Source: Trichoplusia ni (taxonomy: Eukaryota > Arthropoda > Insecta > Lepidoptera > Noctuidae). Taken from it: DNA of 64,000 nt. The notes beneath the pieces were generated by a model. The model had not been told where the DNA came from. It did not search any database and saw nothing but the letters and a program-made list of their open reading frames with translations. The stretch covers positions 434,001 to 498,000 of the forward strand of contig NC_039483.1 in the NCBI RefSeq assembly GCF_003590095.1, read 5' to 3'. A program made the translations under genes and the position numbers. This document shows, piece after piece, positions 1 to 11,499 of this stretch (its first letter is position 1; each line of letters starts with the position of its first letter).

Positions 1-412
1 AAGCAAATGAGCTAATTAACTTTAACTTCACTTAAATTTATAAGTACCCTCCTTTCGTATGAGGGCCTCTGACTCCTATAAACTATTTTGTACTAGATCA
101 ACATATATTACACAAATATAAATACAAGTTAAAGTTAATATTTGTTTCAAAGACACCGTGATATCTTTTCTTTGTTTAATAATGTTTGTTTGAGATTCAG
201 ATAAGATAATAATGCAAGTGCAGTTCCATTGTTATGTTATCACAGATACATGTTTTTTTAATTGATACGATGTGTTATCATTTCCTGTTAATATTCTTAG
301 ACATGTGTGTGTTTGATTGATTTTTCTTTATTCGATTTTAAGATAGACATCTATATTAATTTTGTTTTAATTTGAATTATTGCGAAAATCGAAAATTAAT
401 CTTGTAAAATAA

Positions 413-881
413 CTAGCTGTTGCCCGCAACTTCGTCCGCGTGGTTAGAAGATATAAGTTGTGACAACCTCCGTGGTCGAGTGGCGTACGCACCGGTTTCA
501 AGGTGTCGCTAGCTCTGAGTTCCCGGGTTCGATCCCCGGTTAAAAATTCACATTTGTACATTGTCTCGGGTCTGGGTGTTTGTGGTACCTTCGTTGTATC
601 TGAATTCCATAACACAAGTGCTTTAGCAACTTACTTTGGGTTCAGAACAATGTATGTGATGTTGTCCGCATTAAAAAAAAAAAAGTTATTATTTGTACCT
701 GCCCTATTTCCATTGTATCTTCGCTCCTATTAGTCGCAGCGTGATGATATATAGCCTATAACCTTCCTCGATGAATGGTCTACTCAACACAAAAATAATT
801 TTTCGATTAGGACCAGTAGTTCCTGAGATTAGCGCGTTCAAACAAACAAACAAACTCTTTAGCTTTATATATTAGTATAGA
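413..881 (-). mobile_element. Lep1-like non-autonomous Helitron, interrupted by a SINE
   Basis: Read on the minus strand the element starts with TCTATACTAATATATAAAGC and ends with GGCAACAGCTAG, the 5' TC and 3' CTAG expected of a Helitron. It sits between A and T, as Helitron insertions do. Just inside the 3' end is a short hairpin (CGCGGAC, loop GAA, GTCGCG, with one bulged G). There is no open reading frame, so it would depend on a Rep/helicase supplied elsewhere. The copy is about 200 bp longer than its relatives at 3022 and 12382 because a tRNA-type SINE occupies 460-684. The Lep1 family name is from memory of lepidopteran repeats. Confidence 0.8.
460..684 (+). mobile_element. tRNA-derived SINE nested in a Helitron
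   Basis: A tRNA-like head carries an RNA polymerase III A box (TGGTCGAGTGG, 473-483) and B box (GGTTCGATCC, 526-535). A non-tRNA body and a run of twelve A residues (673-684) follow. The short direct repeat AAGTT flanks it at 455-459 and 683-687, overlapping the A run. The host Helitron resumes without loss after the A run, so the SINE arrived second. This is a retroposon mobilised by a LINE, not a functional tRNA: the head has decayed and no cloverleaf is kept. Confidence 0.82.
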
Positions 882-2299
882 TAGGTATGTGAGCAAATCA
901 GTACTTGTATCAAAATTCACCAATATTATTTGGAGCTTTGAGACATCTCAGTTTACATTTGTTTTAAATAAGTTTGGGGAAGACAAAATGATAAGCTATT
1001 AACAAAGGACGAACGAGCATTTGCATATTAAAAACCAATAAAGCTATCTACCAAAAGGAGCATAATGATAAAATTCAAATCCAAAGAGCATTGAAACCTC
1101 AAATATAATCTTCTCTGACCTATTCACATAAAATCACGTAAAGTACCTCAGAACTGAAAATGTATATTCCCCAAATCGTCTTTTTTATACCAACACAATG
1201 GCCCGCGGTTCAAAGGCACCCAACGATTTTGATGGGGCATTCTCATAAATGACGAAAGCCCCGAAAGCAATAAGCTTTATGTAACTTTTTACGAAATAAA
1301 AAGGTGAATCTCCCGCCATTATCATTCCAAAAACGTGTGGGCACCCTTTAATGAAGTCATGTTGTTTAACGACGATTCGATGTTAATTTTAAAACCTTGA
1401 AAGCCGTTAATTTAATGTCATTTAACATAAAAGCCGCTGTCAGGTTATGTATGAAATGTATGAGCGTAGGATTCAAAGAAGAAAAGTTAATTTCGTTCTT
1501 AAATTAAATTCAAAGCATGCATAATTCAAATGAAGAATTGCAAATTTGAAAATGGAATTTGGCTTCGCGCGGCTTTGATATTTGAGGTATGATAAGAATA
1601 TTCGGTATTTTTCTTTAAATTAATATAAATTTTATTTCCATACATACCAAGACTGATTTGATTTGATTAAAATTCATGTTATTTCATAAGAGCTCAGAAC
1701 TTATTTGGTCTTATTAAAAATTATTTAAGAAAAACATTCCAAAGACCCTACAAATGAATCTATAACCTCTAACTTACGACCCATCCCGGCACTTTGATTA
1801 TAAAATAACCGAACATTTAGTCATAATTTATTCCATTTTTAGTTCCATCTACAAATTTCTCAAAAAAACTCATTTTTCAACCAACTTCAGAAAAACATAG
1901 GTAACTCAAGGCGTCTACAGTTTTGCAGTAAAAATACCTACCCAAAATAACTAAATTAGATTTCCGTGGTAATCATTGCAGTTGCCAGTGCTAAATTAAA
2001 TTCTTCCGAGTGTTTTGCATTCGTTTGAGTGCAGTAATCCTTTTAGTTTCAGCCAGTACGGTTAGTGGAAATTCTCAAAGACTAGAGTAGTTTTTTTTTT
2101 TCTCAGTGGTTACTGCGGACTTTGTACATTCTATGCGTTAATATAAATGGTCTATTTTTATTTCGTTACTATTAGATTTTTAGAGGAATTGTAATTTACA
2201 AATCAGACCAAGTACCTACCTCATTACGGTGAACTAATAAAAAAAAAATTTTTCAGCAGGTTTGATTCTCTCTTGTTTTTTTATGTCTTCATAGCTGGT
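882..2299. other. Unassigned AT-rich DNA
   Basis: No gene or recognised repeat. The stretch 1185-1460 is less A/T-monotonous than its surroundings, with several GC-containing words and no match to any repeat elsewhere in the window. It could be conserved non-coding DNA, but only a cross-species alignment can show that. Confidence 0.4.
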
Positions 2300-2440
2300 G
2301 TCAGTAATTCCATTACATACATTGCCCTAAATGATTATATTAGAGGAATTCATAAGTCATGTTTCTGACATGACTTATGAATTTCTCCTAAAGAAACTTA
2401 TATAATGTAAAATTCTACCGTGCTTGTGTATGTTACTGAC
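2300..2440. repeat. Foldback (MITE-like) element
   Basis: The ends are GTCAGTAA (2300-2307) and TTACTGAC (2433-2440). The centre is a perfect 15-bp inverted repeat (2347-2361 and 2369-2383) around a 7-nt loop, and the sequences between ends and centre also pair imperfectly. The whole 141 bp can fold into one long hairpin. It has no reading frame. A non-autonomous DNA transposon is the likeliest origin, but no clean TSD was seen. Confidence 0.6.
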
Positions 2441-3021
2441 TATTTTTTATGCGTTTTGTTCTGGGTGACGCACTGAATGGTATAGGATTCACAAAAAAGA
2501 CAATATCTGTCAGATTCTCAAGAAAAATACTCGTATATTATGTACTAAAATTTTCCAAAGTGAAAAATATGAAAATTAAAAAAGCATCCAATTTTCTAAA
2601 ACTCAGTGCCCATAAATGAGTAAACCAGTTCAGCGAATCAAATTTGCTTAACACCTCCACGTTATGAGACGGCGCCCCGTAGATTTAATATTCATAGTTC
2701 AATTTGAACTGGACGTAAACCGATTTGCCTTTATATTGGATGAAGCGACGCTCACTGGCTAGATACGTTGAGCTGTCTTAAAAATATGAAATTAAAGCTT
2801 ACTGGTCCGAACGAGATTTTTGATTAATATAAAGATGTTGAACGTTATCAGATTCTTGTTTTATTCAATCAGGTGCTACTTAATAATTTCTTTTTTTCGT
2901 CACAATCTTGTCGAATTAATTTCTAATCATTATTTTGACATTTAAGGAAAATTGTAATCGGACACTGTTTGACTGAAAATAGAGATTAAGCCGCTCTGCT
3001 GCGGTAGTTTATATTTATTTA

Positions 3022-3281
3022 CTAGCTGTTTCCCGCGACTTCGTCCACGTGGGTAGAAAATATAAGTTATAATTTATACCTGCCCTATTTTTTTCACATT
3101 TTCCTTTGTATCCTCGCTCCTATTAGTCGCAGCGTGATGGTTTATACCCTAAAGCCTTCCTCGATGAATGGTCTATTTAACACAAAAATAATTTTTCAAT
3201 TTGGACCAGTAGTTCCTGAGATTAGCGCGTTCAAACAAACAAACAAACTCTTCAGCTTTATATATTAGTATAGAGTATAGA
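3022..3281 (-). mobile_element. Lep1-like Helitron, uninterrupted copy
   Basis: It has the same ends and body as the copy at 413-881 but no nested SINE, so it serves as the empty-site reference for that insertion. On the plus strand it opens with CTAGCTG (the complement of the 3' CTAG end) and closes with TATTAGTATAGA before T. The TC end lies in a short TATAGA-type repeat, so the boundary may be 7 bp earlier. It is non-coding. Confidence 0.8.
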
Positions 3282-3575
3282 TTGATCCTTTTTTATTAAG
3301 CGACTCGAGAATTTGGGAATTTATTATTTCGAACCATTTGGTCCAGGCATCGTACCTATATATGTTAAATAACACATATTAAACCCTTATTTAACCCTAC
3401 TTTCGACTAGTAGACTTAATATGAGATACAAATGTAAAAAATACGGTATTCAGCATACATTAATCAGATTGGAAGTTGAGTCTAATAAAAGTCAACAAAC
3501 TCGTAAATTCCCAAGCATTTGCTTACAACCGAACTCCTTGATACCATTTAGACAAGGACTTTTTTGTCTACGCAT

Positions 3576-3929
3576 CATTGGCCTAGCCTTTTCCCAACTA
3601 TGTTGGGGTCGGCTACCAGTCCAACCGGTTTCAGCTAAGTACCCGTGTTTTACAAGGAGCGTTTGCCTGACATCCTCAACCCAGTTACCTGGGCAACACG
3701 ATACCCCTTGGTTAGACTGGCTGTCAGACTTATTCAAGCTTCTGACTACCTATAACGACTGTCAAAAATGTAGGAATAACAGCCGGACCCACAATTTAAC
3801 GTGCCTTCCGAAACACGGAGGAACTCGTTATGACAAAGATGGTCACCAAACGCGTCAAGCATAGCTTAACCTGTGAGCGAATCACTTATGCGGTTATAGC
3901 TTAGCCACGAGCTCCTTAATTACTCACTA
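3576..3929 (-). mobile_element. 5S-rRNA-derived SINE with 14-bp TSD
   Basis: The direct repeat TTTTGTCTACGCAT flanks the element at 3562-3575 and 3930-3943. Read on the minus strand, the head contains CGCTCACAGGTTAAGC followed by GGTGACC, the order of the 5S rRNA internal promoter; this copy has lost about 15 bp just before GGTGACC. The 3' end is GGCTAGGCCAATG, where sister copies carry an ATG repeat. It is nearly full length compared with 36969-37329. An open frame across it (3421-3864) has no protein-like character and is treated as chance. Confidence 0.75.
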
Positions 3930-3943
3930 TTTTGTCTACGCAT

Positions 3944-5070
3944 AATTAAAGAAATCTGAGTAGTATGGACTTGAAACTAAAGTAAACAAATTATCAAAAT
4001 AAATGAGGACAGTTATTTCTGTTGACCTGTTTGTAAATGAAAAATCGTCACTCTCTGTTATCAGTGAGAATACGTTACAAGGCTCGCAGCTGCTCCTATC
4101 TATTCTGTTTCTTAGATTAAGCGAATTTGTTTACGAAATTTTGTAAGTTCAAAATTTTTTGGGATCATAGGCGTCAAAAGATTATAAGCAGGCAAATGTT
4201 TGGTATATCCTTTTCTATTTTATGATTAGAAAAATAATTTAAGTTGTTACTTATATTAAAATTGCATCGCAATAAGTTTTTTTTGTATTTTTAATTCAGT
4301 TATGATAGTCTTAGTTTGTAAATTTATCCTGAGTTTATTTACAATAGTTCTCTATCACCAGAATAAAAAAACACTCGTTGTTTTAACTCGGATTTTACGT
4401 AAAAATATAATTATTTACGTAAACATTCTGATATGCACTGAATTAATTATCATTTATATAGTACTCAATTACTTTTTATAACTAAATTAGTTTAAGCTAA
4501 ATTATAACTACATTACACATGTTTAAAAAAAAAACCTACAGTTTTTATGTTTTTTTTTATATAAGATTCCATTCGCTATACTGTACATTACATTATACTC
4601 AATTACTCATGGATCATATATTTTTAAAATTCCACATCACCTAAAAAAAGACCTTGATTTTTTAAGCTATTTCCTCAGCTTCTTACATTAGTCGCGATTC
4701 GTTAATCATTATAAATATATTCAAAGTGTTGATTGCTAATTATCTGTCAAAGTGTCGTGTGTTCACCACTTATTTGTTTTTTAGAAAAAGTTTATTAAAC
4801 TTCTAGAAATTGTGAGAGTGTTGGCAGCACTAATGAAGTGGAAAGCTATTTCTGTTATAGACGAAGGCCGAACGCATTCTGAAGTCATTATTAACACTTT
4901 TTAGAGTTGCTCATTAGAATATTAAAACTGTATTTTTGTTAATTGTCATATAGTATTGGATATCTGGCAAACGTACCTAAAGGACAAATATACGACGTAT
5001 TACAAATATTGGGATTTGGAAAAACGCACTCGCAGAGACGAAATATGGATTGCAATAAATTAAATCTATA
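3944..5070. other. Unassigned AT-rich DNA
   Basis: Homopolymer-rich sequence with no supportable gene, RNA or mobile element seen. The A/T runs around 4505-4560 are low complexity. Confidence 0.4.
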
Positions 5071-5165
5071 ATCACCAACCCGCAGTGAGCTAGCGTGATG
5101 ATCAATGCTCAAACCTTCACTATACTGAAAGACCCGTTGTCCAACATTGGGACGTATATAAGCTA
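5071..5165 (+). mobile_element. LINE 3'-end fragment
   Basis: The words ATCACCAACCCGCAGTGAGC, then GACCCGTTGTCCAACATTGG and GGACGTATATA, resemble the 3' untranslated tail typical of lepidopteran RTE/Jockey-type LINEs. Only the tail remains; it is 5'-truncated and has no coding potential. A related, more decayed piece lies at 42163-42275. The family assignment is from memory and moderate. Confidence 0.5.
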
Positions 5166-6561
5166 GTATAACCGTTGTAGCCACACCCCTCATTACCAAA
5201 CCACATGGCAACATAACTAAATTACCATCTCTGATCTACATGCAGTACAACGTAACCGTATAAATCCGAGTTCACACTTGACCACGTGTATGCCTGATTA
5301 ATGTTATTACCTTGTTAGATATGCCGCTAGGATATACTACAAGGGGTTTATGAGACCAAGTCACGGAAGCGAGTATCGAGATTATTTTGTCTAAGTAGGT
5401 TAAGAGCATTTCAATAATGTTGTTTTGCTAACGAGCGGTGTTGCTTTGTTTTTTTAAGGAGGTTTTATTTAACAAAGTTTGTTCTTTTTTTTAATTGTAA
5501 GAATTTCTTTTCTTTTTTGCTATTTCATTTAAACAATTGAGATTTCATTTCCAAATCATGGTGAAATGAGATGACAGGAGAAAATCAAGACATTCTACAG
5601 GCACAGGCCAGGTCTTTCGTATTAGCTAAATATAGCTTTCTAATATTTTATTAAATACAAATATCTCATACAATCTCATACAAATGGATCCTCTATTATC
5701 TATTTTGCTACATTTTAATGTCAAGTTTTTGATAAATATATTTAAACAAACATCAGATATCCTTTTGGCGGTTAAAAAAAATCTTCTTAATTAAAAATTA
5801 GTTATAATCTCTTCACGAACAAAAAGCGATCAACTGGAAGAGATTTTATTTTATCTTATCAATAAAGATCAGGTTCATTGAACGTTCGTTCCTTCAAGAT
5901 TTTAATAAAGTTAACTTTGGAAACCGTTCGACAACTTTTAATGGTTTGAATTTGTTTTCTGAGTTTCCCCGATCTTTTGTAATCGTTATGCATGTTAGAC
6001 TGCGAGAGATTTTTGAGAATAGTTGATTTTATTATGTACTTGTTATTAAATATAAGTATATTGTCTTTGAATGGGATTTGGGAACTTTCATCTTCCATGA
6101 GTTTGTCAATAATTCTATACGCAACGTATCTATTTTTTTATTATTATAAAAAGAAATACAATTTTTATTGTAGTAGTAGTAAGTAGGTAGGTTTCTATTA
6201 TTTACCAGTACTTAATTAATTGAATACCTTTTATACACAAAAGCGCCTTTTTTTGAACTTCAAGCTATCTTAGAAATTTTCCCACAGTATATTGAACGAT
6301 TAAATCATGACATCAAAACATACAAGGTTACACAATTATAATATTATTATCATTCATTAGGATTCAGAGAAAAGCCAGTCCAAGAAAGTTAATGTTTAAT
6401 TTGAGTTATTTTTGTTCGTTTTAATTATAAACTTTTAATCGTGTGCAAACATCTAACAAGTATAAGTTTCGTTAACTTTTTGTTTCATTCGTGGTTCAGT
6501 GGTCTTGACTTTCAGTTGGCTAATTAACATAATACAGAGTTCGTACTATGAACTCATAAAG

Positions 6562-6625
6562 TTGTCGGTGTGGAAGAGAGACATCGCTCTACAGAGACTA
6601 GTGGCATCTCGCTCTCACAAACGCA
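6562..6625. repeat. Member of the dispersed 60-75-nt hairpin family
   Basis: The left arm contains GGAAGAGAGACATCGCTCTAC and the right arm GGCATCTCGCTCTCACAA, which pair around a short loop. The GTTGTG...AGAGAGAT / ATCTCGCTC...CACAA layout recurs at many sites in this window (see findings). Confidence 0.55.
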
Positions 6626-7110
6626 AGCTGTAAGTAAGCACGCTAATTGTATAAAAAGTTGTTATTGTTTTAGTTTTAGCTTTACATGAACGTCTGTACA
6701 CGACAATTTAGTTTTAAATTAGTTTAACAAAATGTAACAAAACTCCAATGTTTGAACTGTTTATGTTTATATTTTGCTTTTATTAATAATTTATTGTTCT
6801 ACTACTTTCCATGAAAGGGTCCCTATTGTTAAATAAAGTAAGGTCTCCAAATGAACTGTTATTTGTGTTAAATTGTCTACTAAACTAAATGACTATAGTT
6901 TCGTAGATAATTTGAGGCATTAACACAATTAAATACACTTATGTTTTAGCTGAGGCTGTAATTATATTTCAGCGTCCATTTTTTTTTTAATTAGAAGCTC
7001 TATTTTACTAATTATTGTACTCTGATACAAAATACCGGTCAGTTAATTGTATATCCCATCTTTAGCCCATAGGATGCTACTAAAAGTATTCCTAAGCATA
7101 TTGTAACTTT

Positions 7111-7184
7111 GTTGCAATTGTGTAAGAGAGATGCTACTTGCCCCGTGTAGAGCACTATCTCTCTCTATTCTCTTCGACAACTGC
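7111..7184. repeat. Member of the dispersed hairpin family
   Basis: Left arm AATTGTGTAAGAGAGATG; right arm GTAGAGCACTATCTCTCTCT, ending in CGACAACTGC. The layout is as at 6562 but the arm sequences have diverged. Confidence 0.5.
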
Positions 7185-9477
7185 ATTAATCCTATTATAA
7201 AAGATTTAAATCTCCCAGTAGTTCCTACAATTAAAATCCAGTACGAATTTCAAATTTGACTCGATTCCACATTTGAAATATTCAACTGTTTTAATACCTT
7301 TGCTGAGAGTCGTATAATCAGTGGAATGTAGACAAAAGAACGAAAGTTTCTAGTAATTTCTAACAAGGTAAAGTGAATTCGTATGCCTGAATCTAGACTG
7401 GAATTTAGATCCTAACTCAGTCAATACCAATTTAAACTTCACTTCTGCATAGTTCTGTCGATTGTGAATCTTGTTAGCAACTTCGATGTTGTTGGGGTTG
7501 AATTAACGCGCGTTAATTTGATAGCTGTACATAGTAATGTGTGTTGTTTGCAGTATTTTAAACAAATGAATTAAATAAGTTGGTTTGTAAATTATTGTTT
7601 TTATAACACGGATCATTAACGTGAAAAAAATGTGTATCTTTTTTATTACAAGTGTTTAAAAAACGCCGTTTTGAGATACGGTAATTCATCAAAATTAAAA
7701 CGTTATTTTTTTATCATCGCTACTGAACACTGCATATTTTTTTAATGTTAGCACGTCCGCGACGCATATTCTGCCATAGGTGACTGACGAAACTTTTTAC
7801 GAAAGCGTACATAGTCAAACGTTTGACACTTAAGCCATAAGGTATCGGAGACTTGTTTTGCCTAGTGTCAATATTCTTTTTTTTATAGGTGGTATTTTTT
7901 CTCAGCTGCCAGTACGCTGTTATTCTTGTACGATTGCTTAGTTTATCGCCAATTTTTTACTTTACGTTCGCCATTTAAATTTTTAGCAAGATTGGCTTCT
8001 TACCAAATTGTTTTTCTTTTAAGGTTTTGGGGTTACTAAAGGCCAATCTCATTAGATATTTAGCACTCAGCGATTTTGACAATTTGTTTGACATCTTTTT
8101 TATTTGTCTTCTAGGTAAGTTAATTTATTTCAGGAGTGTGGAACGTGTTACGAAATTAAAAATATAGCTGTAAAAACGAATTATCATCACAGTTACTTGT
8201 TAGCAATAAATTTTGCTAACAACTCTCTGAGGTTGGTAGTGAAGTTGTTGTTTTCAGTGAGTACTTTAAACAAGGTGTTGGTTTATATGTGCTTTCGAAA
8301 AATTTTAATATGAAATTTACATACCTATGTAGGTTTTAATATTCAACTAGATAATACTTAAAAAAGCTTTTTATTTTTTTTATAAAAATGTATCAAAGGA
8401 TATAACAAAAAAAGCATTAATCATAAATTACTAAAGCAAAGCTAAAAAGACCGACCATTACTTATTTTATAATGGTATACAAAAACAAGTAATATCGAAG
8501 AAGTAATATTTTATAAAGAATAATAGCGTTTACCCCACGAGTAATTAATATATTTTTTACTTCAGCCCTAAGCATAACAAATGATTGTGCAAGGAGGTTC
8601 TATAAACAAACTTAATGACTTATTTTTTATATTTGACGTTTATTATAGTTGGCAACATTACGTTATTAATGTAATAAGATGTAAATTATAGTTTCTTTTC
8701 ATGTACCTAAAATATGTACAACTTTTTACGTATTTATTATATTTAATGAACAGTTTGTCAGAACAAGAAATAAATAATATGTACAAGAAGATAATTTAGA
8801 TTACTCCATGACGTTAATAAAACACAATCATAAGTTTTTATAAAGCATTTTGTCATTGCCAACTACACATTCAACACTATTTATAATAAAAAAAGAAAAC
8901 ATATTTGATTTTCGAACAGTGAAATGAAAATAAGAATACCGTTTTCATAGTTAGAACAATATTTAAACGTCTGTCAAACGTCTATCATTTTCAATCGAAC
9001 TGTCATTGGTAAAGTCGCCGTAGTACATAAAATATGACTTTTACCGTTGGAAACGTTAAGTCAATCAAATAGCTATGAAAATAAACGTGTTTATTTTTAT
9101 TTTGAAGCAAATATGCTTTTTCTGCACTTTTATATGATATAAATATTGATTCATGCCAGTACTGATTTACAGTGCAGTGTGACGTCATACAAAACTAACA
9201 TATCTGATTGAATGACTTAGCGAGAAATAGCGATATCAAACGATATTGTATTTAACGATATAATAATAATATAATGTTGCTACTTAAAGTGTTTTTTTTA
9301 TGATGGAAGAATAGGGTTTTATAGATTGATAGAAAGTTACCTTTTCAAACGTCTGCATACTCATATTCGTAGCAAATGCAAATTCATTCCACCATGATAG
9401 AATTGACACTAACGTTTTCATCTTTTGCCAGTATTATAAAAAATAAACTGTACCTAAGTGCTTCAAATATTTGACGT

Positions 9478-9625
9478 GATCGGCTTCACAGATCGCCGAA
9501 TCACAGCCATCACCAAATCAATCCCACCACAAAGGATCGCGGGTTCAATCTCCGCTTAGGAGCAAGGATAAGCATTCGTGTACCTATTCCACAAACTATT
9601 GTTTTAAATCTGAGTATCTTATATA
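9478..9625 (+). mobile_element. tRNA-derived SINE, decayed copy 1
   Basis: A B-box-like GGTTCAATCTCC lies at 9542-9553, followed by CTCCGCTTAGGAGCAAGG and CATTCGTGTACCTATTCC, the body of a lepidopteran tRNA SINE also seen at 32328, 36208 and 57376. The A box is not clear. The 3' part is cut short where the second copy begins. Confidence 0.55.
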
Positions 9626-9629
9626 GCCT

Positions 9630-9791
9630 AGTGTTAGACGTCACCACACCAATCATTTAGCAAAGAGTCGCGGATTCGATCTTTGCGAGCAAGCATTCAT
9701 GTCATGTAATTCACAAACTTTTATTCTAAGTCTGCCCATTAAACTTCAGTATTTGTGAAAGTAGGTACCCGCGGCATTAGGATAAAATCCT
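9630..9791 (+). mobile_element. tRNA-derived SINE, decayed copy 2
   Basis: It lies head-to-tail after the previous copy. TCACCACACCAATC precedes a degenerate B box, GGATTCGATCTT (9672-9683). The body carries GAGCAAGCATTCATGTCATG and the 3' part ends in a motif close to GGATAAAATCC (9780-9790), typical of this family. Either two insertions at one site or a tandem dimer would explain the pair. Confidence 0.55.
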
Positions 9792-10671
9792 CTTTGCACA
9801 AGTACAAAAAACAAATTCCGTTAATGGGTACTTAATTGAGGATCCAAGTATCCCTCAGTTCGGGTAAAGCATGACATTTCACGGTTGAACCAACCGACGA
9901 ACTGACTCATAAATATTAATGAAATGATAACTTGATTGATAATAGCAATCAGTCTCTATGCAAATGTCGACATACATAAATTATCGTTATTTTAGATATA
10001 CAATACGTTCTGTATAATGTTTAGTAGGTAATTTGGGTTTATTAATACTTGTAGTTGAGATATTATATGTTTTCTATTAAAAAACAGCATGATACGTACA
10101 TTGATGTCAAAGCAAGAAAAAACAAACGGAACAAAAAAAATAGTAATCATAAACACGAAAGTTTGCAAGTTTTGAGTTTTTTAAGTCTTTTATTTTAACC
10201 CAATAACTGAACGGACTTGGACGCGATTTCGTACACATATCGTTTATAACGTAGATTAACAAATGGAATAGTTCTTATCACGACTTAATGTTCCTGTAGC
10301 AGGCGGAGCTGGTAGAAAAATCTTATTTATATATGTATATAGCCATGGAAAAGTTTCCAAGACTCAAACTGATCAAAGGGCTTGTTATCTCCAAAACAAA
10401 GACTACCCATTGTGGAAGCAAGATGGAGCTATATAAGCGAGTATCATTGTCTCTCTCCCACACAATTACCATTCCTACTTTAAGATCTCATAATATAAGT
10501 GCAGGTATAACGCGCACACAGTACCGCTTATCACCTGTTATCAGTAACATGCCAATAACATGATCGCGACTACTGAAGCTTATTCAATAAGCCGATAACG
10601 CCAAGTGGCTCTTATTAATTAATTTATTCTAGTACTTGAGGCCCGCTATCTATTGCGTTTCGATTTTATAT
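9792..10671. other. Unassigned DNA
   Basis: No gene is supportable. A 76-residue frame at 10333-10563 has no recognisable domain. A weak partial relative of the hairpin family (GCGAG...CTCTC) sits near 10437-10472. Confidence 0.35.
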
Positions 10672-10905
10672 GGCTGGCGTGGTCGAGTGGTTAGTAGCCT
10701 TGACTGCTATGTTGGAGGTAGTAGGTTCGATTCCCGCATAGGACAAATGTTTATGTGATGATCACGATTATTTTTCTGGTTTTTGGGTATAATTTATCTA
10801 TATTATTGAATGTATTTAAATAAGTATGTGTATCAGTTGTCCAGTACATATAACATAAGCTTTGCCTCGTTGAAAACTAGACGGCGTTGTGAGAAATTTG
10901 TGGAA
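10672..10905 (+). mobile_element. tRNA-derived SINE with intact A and B boxes
   Basis: The head GGCTGGCGTGGTCGAGTGG carries a consensus A box (TGGTCGAGTGG, 10680-10690). The B box GGTTCGATTCC is at 10724-10734. The body continues through ATGTTTATGTGATGATCACG, AAGCTTTGCCTCGTTG and AACTAGACGGCGTTGTGAG, the same 3' body as the copy at 35474. It is a full-length non-coding retroposon; no convincing TSD was found. Confidence 0.82.
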
Positions 10906-11241
10906 TGTAATGTATTATGTTGTTAATAATTTTTGGAAGAAGTATTTATTTCAGGGTTGTTTCAGGGTTGTGTAGAACTTGGCAGCAATTTAAGTCGTTT
11001 TGTCATTGAAGTCACCCGACGTATAATGTTATCATAATATTGAACTTGGCACCTAATTCACAATTATGTTTTTGTTGGCTTGTATTTACATTATAAATAT
11101 AAATTACGTTTAATGTAGACATGATATCAACAAAAGTAAGAAGTTGAGAACATGTCCTTTAACAAATTTTAGTACCTATTAAAGACTCCAGTTTTGTTCA
11201 GGAGTAATCGGACAATCCGGATAAATGTGCGTGAATCTGTC

Positions 11242-11254
11242 AATATTAAATAGA
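11242..11254. repeat. Left TSD of the palindromic PLE derivative
   Basis: AATATTAAATAGA, repeated exactly at 11487-11499, so the insertion duplicated 13 bp of target. Confidence 0.85.
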
Positions 11255-11486
11255 ACTACTTTTACGGATTTTATCGCGGTTTAATTTTAGATTTTAGTTC
11301 CCGACGTTTCGAAACCTTTGCAGGTATCATGGTCACGGGCAGACTGCCCGTCAGTCTGCCCGTGACCATGATACCTGCAAAGGTTTCGAAACGTCGGGAA
11401 CTAAAATCTAAAATTAAACCGCGATAAAATCCGTAAAAGTAGTTTCATTTCAATGTCTAACATTCGCGTAAACCTAAGAAACCACT
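11255..11486. mobile_element. Penelope-like terminal-repeat palindrome (non-coding)
   Basis: Two perfectly complementary 92-bp arms (11255-11346 and 11352-11443) are separated by CCCGT. A 43-bp one-sided tail (11444-11486) follows and a 13-bp TSD brackets the whole. Arms and tail match the ends of the coding PLE remnant at 57869-58788 almost base for base, so this is an internally deleted relative with two inverted terminal repeats joined head to head. There is no reading frame. Perfect arm identity implies a recent insertion or correction between arms. The arm contains a CATGAT...stem...CGAAACGTCGGG core discussed in the findings. Confidence 0.85.
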
Positions 11487-11499
11487 AATATTAAATAGA

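Larger units (their letters stand above)
5166..9477. other. Unassigned AT-rich DNA with two short hairpins
   Basis: No gene was found. Apart from the hairpins at 6562-6625 and 7111-7184 nothing repeats elsewhere in the window. Open frames at 5859-6098, 5992-6186 and 9003-9188 are short, low in complexity and lack splice or domain support. Confidence 0.4.

Noticed and set aside
473..535. A possible functional tRNA gene (A and B boxes present)
   Set aside because: No cloverleaf or acceptor stem closes and a SINE body with an A tail follows; the same applies to 10672, 30681 and 35474.
367..733. Two opposite-strand open frames of 76-82 residues
   Set aside because: They lie across the Helitron and its nested SINE; the translations are of repeat sequence.
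3421..3864. 147-residue plus-strand frame
   Set aside because: It overlaps the 5S-derived SINE; the related copy at 36928-37233 shows the peptide is repeat-derived and not conserved as protein.
10437..10472. Another hairpin-family member
   Set aside because: GCGAG and CTCTCTCCCACACAA resemble one arm each, but the pairing is too weak.
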